DNA of 64,000 nucleotides from Bugula neritina (taxonomy: Eukaryota > Bryozoa > Gymnolaemata > Cheilostomatida > Bugulidae), in assembly GCA_964035545.1 (NCBI GenBank), contig OZ037768.1:4579241-4643240 (forward strand), read 5' to 3'. Both the position numbers and the translations under genes were made by a program. Below, piece by piece: positions 1 through 9,260 of this stretch; positions within the stretch are counted from its first letter, which is position 1; each line of letters begins with the position of its first letter. The notes under the pieces were generated by a model. That model saw only the letters and a list, made by a program, of their open reading frames with translations. It ran no database searches and was not told where the DNA came from.

Positions 1-3000
1 CTCCGGGGTGATGGAGGGAATTTCCAGCCAAGATGGGGTGGTCGTCCGTACTGGGTGGGTTGTCTTCATGAGGGGGCCACTCCAGGTGCCCTACAGCATA
101 GTCTGCCAGATACCTAGGGGGTCTTCTTGACCGCTGGCTCCTCTCAATTGGAACAGGCACCGGTGGTGTTGGTGGCTCCTGTGCTACCCTAGTAGGGGGG
201 TCCCCGCCTTCACCCAACACGGGGGTGGGGGTGTCCTCCCCCAGGGAGGGTGGTGGTCCTAGGGCTTGCCGCTGTTCCTGTTCCCGCTCTTCTCTCTGCT
301 GTCGCTCCAGCTGCTCTATCAAGGCGGCCTGCTCCTGGTCCGCCTCCCTGGGGACCATAATCTCCACCTCACGGGGCTGGGTGGCCCGTCCACGACGGTT
401 GGGCTGACGGTGGGGCTCCAAGAGGGGTGGAGCCTGACCCACCGCGTCTGGGCTGGCATGGTAAGGTTTGAGGCGCTGCTCGCTCTGGACAGAGACCTGT
501 CCAGAGCGCTCCACACGGTATGTGTGGTTGGGCAGCACCTCTACTACGCAGTAGGGACCGACGAACTTGGGCTGAAGCTTAGCCGACTGTCCGCGCCGCC
601 TACGGTAACTCACCATCCAGACCCAGTCTCCCACTTGGTACAACGGGGGCTCCTCCGAGTCCTCTGTGCGGGTCTGCCACTGCTGGGTGCGCAGCGCATC
701 ATGAGCTTTGCCCATGATGTCCATCAGACCCTCCACATATTCGTGTACCGGTGACTCGGGGGCAGGAACATGGTACGTCAGGTGTTCCGGGACCCGCGTC
801 TCTCGGCCTAACATCAGGAAGTTTGGGGTCTCCTGCGTGGCGGAGTGTGGTGTGCTGCGGTAAGCCCGCATGATCTGCGGCAGCACCACGTCCCATTCTT
901 CCTGACCTCGACCAAGCAGCAGGCTCCGGAGCGCGTCACCCAACATCCTGTTGTTCCGCTCGACGACTCCGTTCCCTTGCGGGTGATATGGGGTGGTCCG
1001 ACTCTGGTTCACCCCCCATATCCGGCAGAGGTCTCCCATGAGCTGGGACTGGAACTGGGCGCCCTGGTCCGTATGTATCTGCTCGGGTAAACCGAGGTAA
1101 CAGAACACATGTTGGTCCAGGGTCCGGGCCACCGTGGGGGCGGTGGCGTCTGGAATAGCCAGAGCATCCGCCCACCGGGTAAAGTGGTCCGTGAGCACCA
1201 GTATCCAGGTGTTTCCTCTGGCGGATAACGGCATAGGCCCGACGAGGTCTACCGCCACTACTTGCCACGGTCGACCAGCGTACAGCCGGCGTCGACCAGT
1301 GGTTTCCGTGGGGCGGCCATGCTTGCTAGCTTGGCAGACCTCGCATTGCCGTACCCGCAGTCGTACGTCCCGAGTCATTCCGGGCCAATACCAACGCAGC
1401 CGCAGACACCTGATGACCCGACTGACTCCAGCATGAGCCTGCTTATGGGTGTCCCAGATCAGTTCCCGCCGGAGGGCGCGTGGACAGACGACGCGGTCCC
1501 TCTTCTGCTGGCGGTTGTCTGCTGCTAACGTTATCATCAGGAGGCCATCAGGACTGACCTTGAGGGCATCCCAGCGACGACAGAGGAGTTGGAACTCAAC
1601 GTCTCCCTGCCGCTGCTGTTCCTCGCTAGGTCGTCGGCCCTCCTTCTTGGCCCGGAAGATGTCCGCTACCGCGCCGGGTAACGTCTCCTGGAGTCGGCAC
1701 AGCTCCTTGACGTTCTGGTGCAGAGTAGGGTTGGCGTGGAGCGCCTGGACACCGTCCTGGTGGGTTTCGGTCCGAAGATGGCCGTGCTCCCACCGGTAGG
1801 CGGTGCCCTCCACTAGCTCTGTTTCCACGTCAAGGCGAGCGGGTCCCCCGTCCCGCTGTTCAATGTGCAGGCATTGCTTACAGTCCTCTACCGGCCGGCG
1901 GCTCATGCCGTCGGCGTTCCCATGCTTCCGGCCTGCACGGTGCTCTATACGGTAAGAGAACTCGGCAAGAATCTCTAGCCAACGAGCCACCTGGCTCGAG
2001 GGCTCTGCACGTTTACACAGCCATATCAGTGATGCATGGTCTGTTCGCAAACGGAACGATTTCCCATACAGATATGGCCGAAAGTGCTTGACCGCCTTGA
2101 CTACTGCTAGGAGTTCCTTCCTAGTGGTGCAGTAGTTCTTCTCGGCGGCCGCGAGAGTCTTGCTATAGTAAGCCACGACCACCTCACTTCCACCCTGGAC
2201 TTGAGACAGGACGGCTCCCACGCTGTGGTCGCTGGCGTCGGTGTCCAGGATGTACTCCTTGGCTGGATCAGGATACGCCAGGATTGGCGCTTCCATTAGC
2301 CGTTGCTTGAGGTGGTCGAATGCCTGCTGCTCCTCCTGTGTCCACTGCCACCGGACTCCCTTTGCGGTCAGCCGATTTAACGGCTGAGCCACTCCTGCGA
2401 AACCAGGTATGTACTGCCGGTAGTACCCTACTAGGCCCAGGAATGCACGCAACTCAGGGAGGTCGCGGGGGACAGTCCACTCCTTCACAGCTTGTACCTT
2501 CTCTGGATCGGTAGCGACCCCATCACGGCCAACCACATGGCCCAGGTATGTGACTTCTGGCTGCAGGAGTGCGCACTTGGAGGGCTTCAGCTTCAGTCCG
2601 GCTGCCCGGAGACGGTCAAAGACCTCCCGCAGACGACTGACATGAGTCGAAAAGTCTGGGGAGATGACAATGACATCGTCCAGATAGATGAGGAGGGTCT
2701 TCCAGTGTAACCCACTGAGGACTTGCTCCATGAGCCGTTGGAATGTTGCCGGAGCGGACGTTAGTCCGAATGGCAGTACTTTCCACTTCCAGAGCCCGTC
2801 GCGAGTAATGAATGCTGCTTTGTCCTGGGCATCAGGACTGAGGGGCACTTGCCAGTACCCGCTAAGCAGATCCAAAGTACTGAAGTACTTGCTACCCGCG
2901 AGGGCATCTAGAGACTCATCTATCCGTGGGAGAGGGTAGGCGTCCTGGATGGTAGCGTTGTTGAGTCTGCGGTAGTCTACGCAGAATCTCCAGCTACCAT

Positions 3001-4495
3001 CCTTCTTCTTGACCAGGACCACTGGGGAGCTCCACGCACCGTGGGCAGGCTCAATCAGATCCCGGTCCAGAAGATCCTGTACCTGTCGGCTCACCTCCTT
3101 CTCCTTCTCCGGGCCCAGACGTCGGGTAGGCTGCCTGATGGGAGTGGTGTCGGCTGCCAGGGGTATCTCGTGAGAGATAACCTTAGTCAGCCCCATGTCT
3201 CTATCGCCACGACTGAAGACATCACTGTACTCCGCGAGTAGTTGAGCCAGTACTTGGCGTTCAGTACTACTCGTACAGTTTCCGCATGCTCCGCCATACA
3301 GGTCAGCCAGATGCTCCGGGACTGCTTCTCGTCTGGTGTGAGGGGGGTTTCCCTGGTTGTCGGCCACTGTCTCCAGTGCCGGACCCACATCCGCTTCCTG
3401 GATGGAGTGGTACTTCCCCACCAGCGCTCCAGCCGATAGTTGGACAGGTTCCGTGAAGGGGTTGATGCACTGCACGAGGAGCTCTTGCCGACAATCTAGC
3501 CGATTCAGGCTGTTTGCTAGTCGGATGGCTCCGTGCGTTCCCTCAACCATCCCCAGGCCGGCGATCCCTTTGCAGTTGACTCTGCATCGGAGGGTCGCCT
3601 GGGATCTCCCCGGAACCGTGCAGTCCCGCACTACCTGGACTCCGCCCACCAAGGGCCTGCCAAACTTGTCAACACAGACAAGTTCCTTCCCAGCCATCAC
3701 CACCACTGACTTCTGGAAATCCATGTGACACTGGTGTTTCTCCAGAAAGGGCATTCCCAAGATGGCGTCCTCCTTCAGCTGGCTGACTATGAACGTCTCG
3801 TGAATTGCTTGATCACGGACGCGTCCAGGCAGTGAGATGACGCCGTAGAAAGGGATGCATGATCCGTCCGCCAACGTACCATGCGCACCTTCATACGGCT
3901 CGAGGCTCGCTCGCTCTCGAGCACCAAGAGTATCAAAGAGACGCCTACTCAGCAGGTTGGTAGTGCACCCAGTATCCAGTAGGAATGTGGCAGCTTTACC
4001 CGAAATCTTTCCGGGCAGGAAGTAGCTGCTTCCGTACGGCTGGGTGCTCCTGGAGCGGTCAGTCTCTGGGGGAGACACAACTTGGGTCCGCACAGCGGGC
4101 CTCCTCTTCGTCTTAGAGACAACGGGGGTTTTCTGAGGTCGGGAGGGTAGCTTGGGGTACTCTTGCGAGTAAGCTGAATCCTCCTCCACAACCTTCTCGG
4201 GCAACCCCGCGAACCGGTTACGGAGTGGCCAGGCTGGAGGATCGGGTAGACCTTGCGGTCTCCGAGATCTCCGAGGTGCCTGCCATCCGGTTTCTTCTAG
4301 CTCCATCCGGGTTTCGAGTGGCATGGCAGGAGGATCGGGTAGACCTTTCGGTCTCCGAGGTCTCCGTGGCCTTTGCCACTCGGTACCGGCAGACTCTGTG
4401 GAGGTCTCTTCTGTTACCCTCCGAGTCCTATCCCGGACGGGATTAGCGTGAGGCCCACGGGTGGCGGAAGTTACCGTGGGCCTTGGGTGTTTAAA
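1..4495 (-). CDS. pol: Pol polyprotein (PR-RT-RNaseH-IN) of the Ty3/gypsy element, C-terminus off window
   Basis: Read in the -1 frame from the slippery site, this frame stays open to base 1 (about 1,498 codons). Domains in order: aspartic protease with LLDTGCTTNLL (DTG at 3968-3976); reverse transcriptase with YLDD (2675-2686); RNase H with DTDAS, KEL, RTDHASL and ADG acidic sites (about 2250-1900); integrase with HHCC zinc motif (HKQAH...CEVC), then a D, D-35-E core (D 1247-1249, D 1067-1069, E 959-961) and a C-terminal KFVGPY (GPY/F) module. After this comes a Glu/Gln- and Pro-rich tail without a recognisable chromodomain before the edge. It makes the enzymes for reverse transcription and insertion. 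There are no frameshifts, so it may be functional. Confidence 0.93.
4231..4413 (-). repeat. 93 bp in-frame tandem duplication in the gag-pol linker
   Basis: Two adjacent copies (offset 93 bases, 31 codons) each encode an Arg/Pro-rich stretch of the type WQxPRRxRRPxGLPDPPA between the frameshift site and the protease. The copies differ at several bases, so the duplication is not brand new. It keeps the pol frame. Confidence 0.75.
4452..4495 (-). promoter_or_regulatory. -1 ribosomal frameshift signal between gag and pol
   Basis: On the minus strand, in the gag frame, the sequence is ..CC T TTA AAC, a canonical X XXY YYZ slippery heptamer (TTTAAAC, 4489-4495). A six-base spacer follows, then a perfect 9-bp GC-rich stem (GGCCCACGG at 4474-4482 in transcript sense, pairing with CCGTGGGCC at 4452-4460) with a 13-base loop that contains the gag TAA. 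Pol is in the -1 frame relative to gag and is open across this site. All elements of an efficient -1 frameshift signal are visible; function is inferred. Confidence 0.88.
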
Positions 4496-5376
4496 GGCCT
4501 CTGTCCTTTAGGGCAGTGCCTTCTCACATGACCTTGCATCCTGCACTCCCAACAGGTGGGCAGAGACGGGCGGACAGGGTCGTCCCGCGATCGGGGAGCC
4601 CGCCTGTCCGTCTGGTTGCGCTGCAACTCCGACACCGTAGCCTGCAGGCCTTTCATCATGTTCATCAACATGGTGAGCTGCGTCTGCTCGGGTGATGGAG
4701 TTACTGCTGCCGCCACCTGTGGGGTTGGAGATGGGGGTGCCTCTTCTTCGTCTTTGGCCACCTGTCGAGCTGTGTAGCTTGCCTTCTGAGGCTCTTCTAC
4801 TTGGAAGTAAGCCTTCCCCATCTTCAGCGCTTCTTCTATACTGCTGACCTTGGCGGCCAGCCAGTATCGCTGCAGGTCCGGGTGGTTCACGCTCCGGAAG
4901 AACGCGTTATAAACGAGGTGCTTCCGGTCGTCGCCAGTGGCGTGACCGAAAGCAGCCTGAGCCAGGCGCTCTACCTCGTTAGCGTGATCTTCCAGATGTG
5001 TTCTTTGGTCTCTCCTCATCACTTGTAGTTGGTCTGCCGCCTCTTCAGCCGTCAGACCGAACCGGGCCCTGAGAGCCCGCATGATGTGCTCTTCATCAGG
5101 CCCAAGAGCGAAGCTCTTGGCCCGGCCTGTCAGACAGGCCCGAAGTTGGAGGATGCGCACCCGTACTGGCCATTCAGCGATGGTGGCCACATCCTGGAAC
5201 TCCCTGATGAATTGCTCTACGTCTCCTTCTCCTCCGAAATTCGGGGGCTGGAGGCGATACCTGTCACCAGGTGATGCCTGTCCTTGCCCCCGCAATTCCT
5301 GGAGGGCTGTGACCAACGCCTCAACAGTGAGGGTTGGTGTCTCCGCTGCCTCAGGGGCTGGGTCCCCTGGGGCCAT
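4471..5376 (-). CDS. gag: Gag polyprotein of the Ty3/gypsy element
   Basis: This 301-residue ORF forms the retrotransposon capsid. The ATG lies 31 bases downstream of the primer-binding site. The N-terminal third is a Pro/Glu-rich lead, followed by a capsid-type region (about residues 45-200; retrotransposon-gag family style, with a YRLQPPNFGGEGDVEQFI segment). Near the C-terminus is a single CCHC zinc knuckle, CWECRMQGHVRRHC (C-x2-C-x4-H-x4-C), expected to bind genomic RNA, followed by a short basic tail. The TAA stop lies inside the loop of the hairpin that promotes -1 frameshifting into pol. The reading frame is undamaged. Confidence 0.93.
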   Translation of the reverse strand: MAPGDPAPEAAETPTLTVEALVTALQELRGQGQASPGDRYRLQPPNFGGEGDVEQFIREFQDVATIAEWPVRVRILQLRACLTGRAKSFALGPDEEHIMRALRARFGLTAEEAADQLQVMRRDQRTHLEDHANEVERLAQAAFGHATGDDRKHLVYNAFFRSVNHPDLQRYWLAAKVSSIEEALKMGKAYFQVEEPQKASYTARQVAKDEEEAPPSPTPQVAAAVTPSPEQTQLTMLMNMMKGLQATVSELQRNQTDRRAPRSRDDPVRPSLPTCWECRMQGHVRRHCPKGQRPLNTQGPR

Positions 5377-5407
5377 CTTCTTTCTTCCAGCAACTAGCTA
5401 TTCGTAT

Positions 5408-5426
5408 AATCCCACCGCTGCCACCA
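5408..5426 (-). other. Primer-binding site, tRNA-Leu type
   Basis: The minus strand reads TGGTGGCAGCGGTGGGATT immediately (one base) after the LTR. This is the exact complement of the 3' end (with CCA) of animal tRNA-Leu of the TAG/AAG kind as I know it, giving a 19-base match. Minus-strand DNA synthesis would start here. The isoacceptor assignment is from memory of vertebrate tRNA sequences. Confidence 0.8.
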
Positions 5427-5427
5427 A

Positions 5428-5648
5428 TGTAGTAAACTGTGGGTTATGAATGCAACTAGTGCTTGAACATACTCTTTGCGTTAGAGAGAATAAGCCAAGT
5501 ATTTGAATACGAATGAAGGATAAACTTTATTTGCATCAGATACAGCTTATGTGGTCCTACTACCAGCGAGCTCCAGTAGTAGTCTGAATCTACACTGGAA
5601 ACTCGCCTGCTTTTATACACAAGAATTCACATCTAGAATGTTCCAACA
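5428..5648 (-). repeat. 5' LTR of the Ty3/gypsy element
   Basis: Read on the minus strand, this stretch starts TGTTGGAAC and ends GTTTACTACA, i.e. TGT...ACA ends. It contains a TATAAAA box (5611-5617) and, about 80 bases downstream, an AATAAA poly(A) signal (5526-5531), which fits U3-R-U5. The inner boundary is fixed by the primer-binding site one base away. The outer boundary at 5648 is inferred from the TG/CA rule only, as the partner LTR is outside the window. Confidence 0.8.
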
Positions 5649-6464
5649 GACAAAAGAAAGTTAAGCTTGACAGTAACAAAAGAAAAATAGACAAAGGAGA
5701 ATGAATAATTCAATAGGCCAAGAATTTAGCTATAATAACAACCTATTGAAGGCATTCATAAAAGCTACACAAATTTCCAGTATCAGTATTAATGCAAAAC
5801 GATGAAATAGCAAAAAGGGAAAATAACTCTGGAAATGCGTATTTAATGAAAATTACATTATACTGAAAGCTTAATCACAATAATAAGGCATTAGAAAGCT
5901 AGTGCAACTTAGCTACAATTACAGCATTCAAAATATACGCAACAGTAATTATAATACTGACACACGCAGTTACTTGAAAACAGTAGAGGATGAGAATCTA
6001 TCACACTATGTTAAAAATGTTGGCCAAAATATTATTTTTTATTCCAATGTTGTGTTTTTGTTGCACTGTACATGTTCTAGTAGGTGTAATTTATTGCAAC
6101 TGTATTATGCTATCATTAGATTCATAGTAATTAGCTTAAACTAGGCCAATAGTGGCAAGATTTCTCTAACGACTACGCTTTACTCAGACGAGTTCTCTGT
6201 AGAACAAGTCCACTATGATTAAATTTTTTCGACATAATGTTTTTATTTTCAACTCCAATTATAAACTTTCCTCTCAAATACTGCATGCAGCATATACCAT
6301 ATATTAACATAATAGCTGTTGCCATAATTTATAGAAAAAATTGTCACCAATATGTATTATGCATAGTAAAATATAAGAATAGTGTATAGAATACAATTGT
6401 GAAAGTTACTGAATTCCATTATAATCACGATAGCACTCAAAATCAAACATTTGCTATTTTACAG
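5649..6464. other. Spacer between retrotransposon and peptide-precursor gene
   Basis: AT-rich sequence with no convincing protein-coding exon. It must hold the first exon(s) of the downstream peptide-precursor gene, because that gene begins at a splice acceptor, but I could not identify the exon or its donor with confidence. Confidence 0.4.
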
Positions 6465-7479
6465 GTTGCTGATTGGTTTGACAATTACTGGATTTTTGGT
6501 GGTGGTAAGCTTTGGTGAAAATGCTGATAATCAGCTTTCAGAATTTCAAGTGTCATTCGATGGTCCTCCTGGACCACCAGGAGCCCGAATTGTAAAGAGA
6601 GGAGCAGCTGAAGGTAACTCTGAATTTCAAGTGTCATTAGATGGTTCTCCTGGAGCACAAGGAGCCCGATTTGTAAAGAGAGAAGCAGCTGAAGGTAACT
6701 CTGAATTTCAAGTGTCATTCGATGGTCCTCCTGGACCACCAGGAGCCCGAATTGTAAAAAGAGGAGCAGCTGAAGGTAACTCTGAATTTCAAGTGTCATT
6801 CGATGGTCCTCCTGGAGCACCAGGAGCCCAATTTGTAAAGAGAGAAGCAGCTGAAGGTAATTCTGAATTTCAAGTGTCATTCGATGGTCCTCCTGGAGCA
6901 CCAGGAGCCCGATTTGTAAAGAGAGGAGCAGCTGAAGGTAACTCTGAATTTCAAGTGTCATTCGATGGTCCTCCTGGAGCACAAGGAGCCCGATTTGTAA
7001 AGAGAGAAGCAGCTGAAGGTAACTCTGAATTTCAAGTGTCATACGATGGTCCTCCTGGAGCACCAGGAGCCCAATTTGTAAAGAGAGGAGCAGCTGAAGG
7101 TAACTCTGAATTTCAAGTGTCATTCGATGGTCCTCCTGGAGCACCAGGAGCCCAATTTGTAAAGAGAGGAGTAGCTGAAGGTAACTCTGAATTTCAAGTG
7201 TCATTCGATGGTCCTCCTGGAGCACAAGGAGCCCGATTTGTAAAGAGAGGAGCAGCTGAAGGTAACTCTGAATTTCAAGTGTCATTCGATGGTCCTCCTG
7301 GAGCACCAGGAGCCCAATTTGTAAAGAGAGGAGCAGCTGAAGGTAACTCTGAATTTCAAGTGTCATACGATGGTCCTCCTGGAGCACAAGGAGCCCGATT
7401 TGTAAAGAGAGAAGCAGCTGAAGGTAACTCTGAATTTCAAGTGTCATTCGATGGTCCTCCTGGAGCACCAGGAGCCTGA
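6465..7479 (+). CDS. Tandem-repeat secretory peptide precursor with Lys-Arg cleavage sites
   Basis: No in-frame ATG is present. The frame begins after an acceptor (TTGCTATTTTACAG ending at 6464) with phase 2, so the start codon or an upstream exon lies 5'. The first residues, LLIGLTITGFLVVVSFG, form a hydrophobic signal-peptide core. They are followed by near-identical 27-residue units: SEFQVSFDGPPGAPGA, then R/QFVKR, then G/EAAEGN. Each unit carries one dibasic KR site, so proprotein convertase cutting would release many 25-residue peptides ending in Phe-Val or Ile-Val. No Gly precedes KR, so C-terminal amidation is not predicted. A TGA at 7477-7479 ends the frame in unit 12; the same frame resumes and reaches a natural-looking end (PGPPGRNN, TGA at 7645-7647). 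An AATAAA lies at 8027-8032. I do not recognise a named family; neuropeptide-like or structural peptide precursor are both possible. Confidence 0.75.
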
Positions 7480-7644
7480 TTTGTAAAGAGAGGAGCATCT
7501 GAAGGTAACTCTAAATTTCAAGTGTCATTCGATGGTCCTCCTGGAGCACCAGGAGCCCAATTTGTAAAGAGAGGAGCAGCTGAAGGTAACTCTGAATTTC
7601 AAGTGTCATTCGACGGTCCTCCTGGACCACCAGGAAGAAATAAT
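6538..7644 (+). repeat. 81 bp tandem repeat, 14 units, coding
   Basis: Thirteen full 81 bp units and one final partial unit lie head to tail with no spacer. Variation is mainly at a few codons: F/Y in VSFDG, A/P and P/Q in the Gly triplets, R/Q before FV, and G/E after KR. Variant combinations recur non-adjacently (units 1 and 3 are alike, units 6 and 11 nearly so), as expected from unequal crossover or gene conversion. Unit 12 has the stop (CGA to TGA) and GCT to TCT; unit 13 has GAA to AAA. Confidence 0.97.
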
Positions 7645-7647
7645 TGA

Positions 7648-8774
7648 TGGGTTTGAAAAAAATTATAATTGGGGTTGTTAACATACTTGTAGACATTAGA
7701 GTATGTTATCATATATAAAATTTATTATAATATAATTTATCCATTATTAAGTGAGAAGTTTAAACTAATTTGCTAGAGGCAGACACATATTATGGTCGCT
7801 AATGTAACAAATTACATGGCCCAATGTTCATTGTTGATTAATTTTTGTACTCCATGGATACTTATAATGCTTTGGTGTAGGCTAGATAAAGACATTGTAA
7901 ATTTTAAATACATACTTGTGGTATCAGGGTTTTACTTTACATGCGAGAACATAGTTTTCTATGTTGAATTTATAGTCACTGAAAATTCCTATATAATTAA
8001 TGTAATAGACATTTCATTATTAGCCAAATAAACTTCTGTACACTAAAATCAATAACTGTTGTGGTGGTTACATGATGAGATGCTTTTAACTTGTTGCTAT
8101 CAGCAACTCATCTAGCAACTTATCTAGCAACTAGCAACTCATTCAGCAAGTCATCTAGCAACTCATCTAACAACTCATATATCACTCCTTGCCAAATTTA
8201 AATTCTTACAAACCGGTTTGAGATGACAGCACATCAATCTCTCAACAACCATTGAAAGGATATCTTGAATTCATTTAGATGATTATATCCAATATCTACT
8301 AGTCAGCAGTTATAAGTCACCAGTTGCTAGTCACTATAATTACTATTATTAATAGCTTCAGCCAACTCTTTTTTTGCAACAGCTTTAATTAAATTTGTAA
8401 TAGTGACTGTATAAAATATTAGCAGCTGTCATTGCAAAGCTATTACCATAAAAGAAACTTTCTTTTTTGTAAAACAATGTGGAGATGAACATTTAAAAAC
8501 TTCTTTATATCAAATTGAATCAAACTATTCTTCTATATTAACCCAAATATCATGAACACATATCATGTTGAAATGAAACTCACTAACTCATAATAAAATA
8601 TAGTTTCTGTATAATTATAGTAATTATAAAGTCCTTTTTATGCATTTTATTTTGATATTACCAATCAACAAAAGCTGTTTGGTTCAAGTGTATTATGTAA
8701 TATTGTAGTGAATTTACGATTCACTATAATTAGTGGGTCTACTTAGGCAAAGCCACTTCACCAGGTTTCTCACA
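7648..8774. other. 3' region of the peptide precursor and noncoding spacer
   Basis: Contains a poly(A) signal AATAAA (8027-8032), about 380 bases past the last repeat, and a short minisatellite of CTAGCAACTCAT-type units (8101-8180). No other coding exon is visible. Confidence 0.5.
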
Positions 8775-8827
8775 AATAGACCATGTAAGATTGGTACATT
8801 TAGTACCTTGAACCAATTCTAGATACT

Positions 8828-9260
8828 CACCACTATAACTTATATAAACTTCTGCAAGTTCAAATGCAAAATGCATACTTCTAGGAAATAGCTGTGCAAC
8901 TTTTATTACATGCATTATTTTATTTCATATCTTAAATTTATGAATCATGAGTTCATTTTTCAAAATGTTTAAATTAAGTGCTTAAAAAATGCATTTAAAG
9001 AATGTATTCCTGAAAAATTACCCTGGAGCAGTTTGACCACAACCCCAGCTGTTTTGGCAAAACACATTTAATGACATTTTCATCGACATAGTGGTAGATT
9101 GGTTGGTTGTTTTTGGCAGATGAGTAGCACGCTGGCTGGCTGCAACCTTATACAATTCTGATTGGCTGGACTCTACATGACCAGCTAATGATTGTATCTG
9201 ATTGGCCTAATAATTCATTTGCATTTGAAAATGTAGAGTTTTATATAAGTTATAGTGGTG
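8828..9260 (+). mobile_element. 433 bp MITE nested in left palindrome arm
   Basis: The ends are inverted: CACCACTATAACTTATATAA at the left and its complement TTATATAAGTTATAGTGGTG at the right, with further weaker TIR similarity inward. It has no coding capacity. An inverted copy of identical length lies in the other palindrome arm (11858-12290), and a degenerate end of the same family may lie near 15310-15370. Confidence 0.7.

Larger units (their letters stand above)
1..5648 (-). mobile_element. Ty3/gypsy LTR retrotransposon, 5' portion
   Basis: In transcript order on the minus strand the element shows a 221 bp LTR, a primer-binding site matching a tRNA 3' end, gag, a -1 frameshift site, and pol in the order protease, reverse transcriptase, RNase H, integrase. 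Integrase after RNase H is the Ty3/gypsy (Metaviridae) order. Gag is intact, and I found no in-frame stop in the pol frame from 4495 to base 1, so the copy looks young. The second LTR, the end of pol and any further ORF lie beyond the window start, so target-site duplications and LTR-LTR identity cannot be checked. Its GC content is clearly higher than the surrounding DNA. Confidence 0.95.

Noticed and set aside
225..5449. Many plus-strand ORFs of 60-160 codons
   Set aside because: They are antisense or out-of-frame shadows of the GC-rich gag and pol genes.
6485..7498. 337-codon open frame antisense to the peptide-precursor array
   Set aside because: It exists because the 81 bp unit is a multiple of three and happens to lack antisense stops; its Leu-rich product has no start context, and the sense strand has a signal peptide and processing sites.
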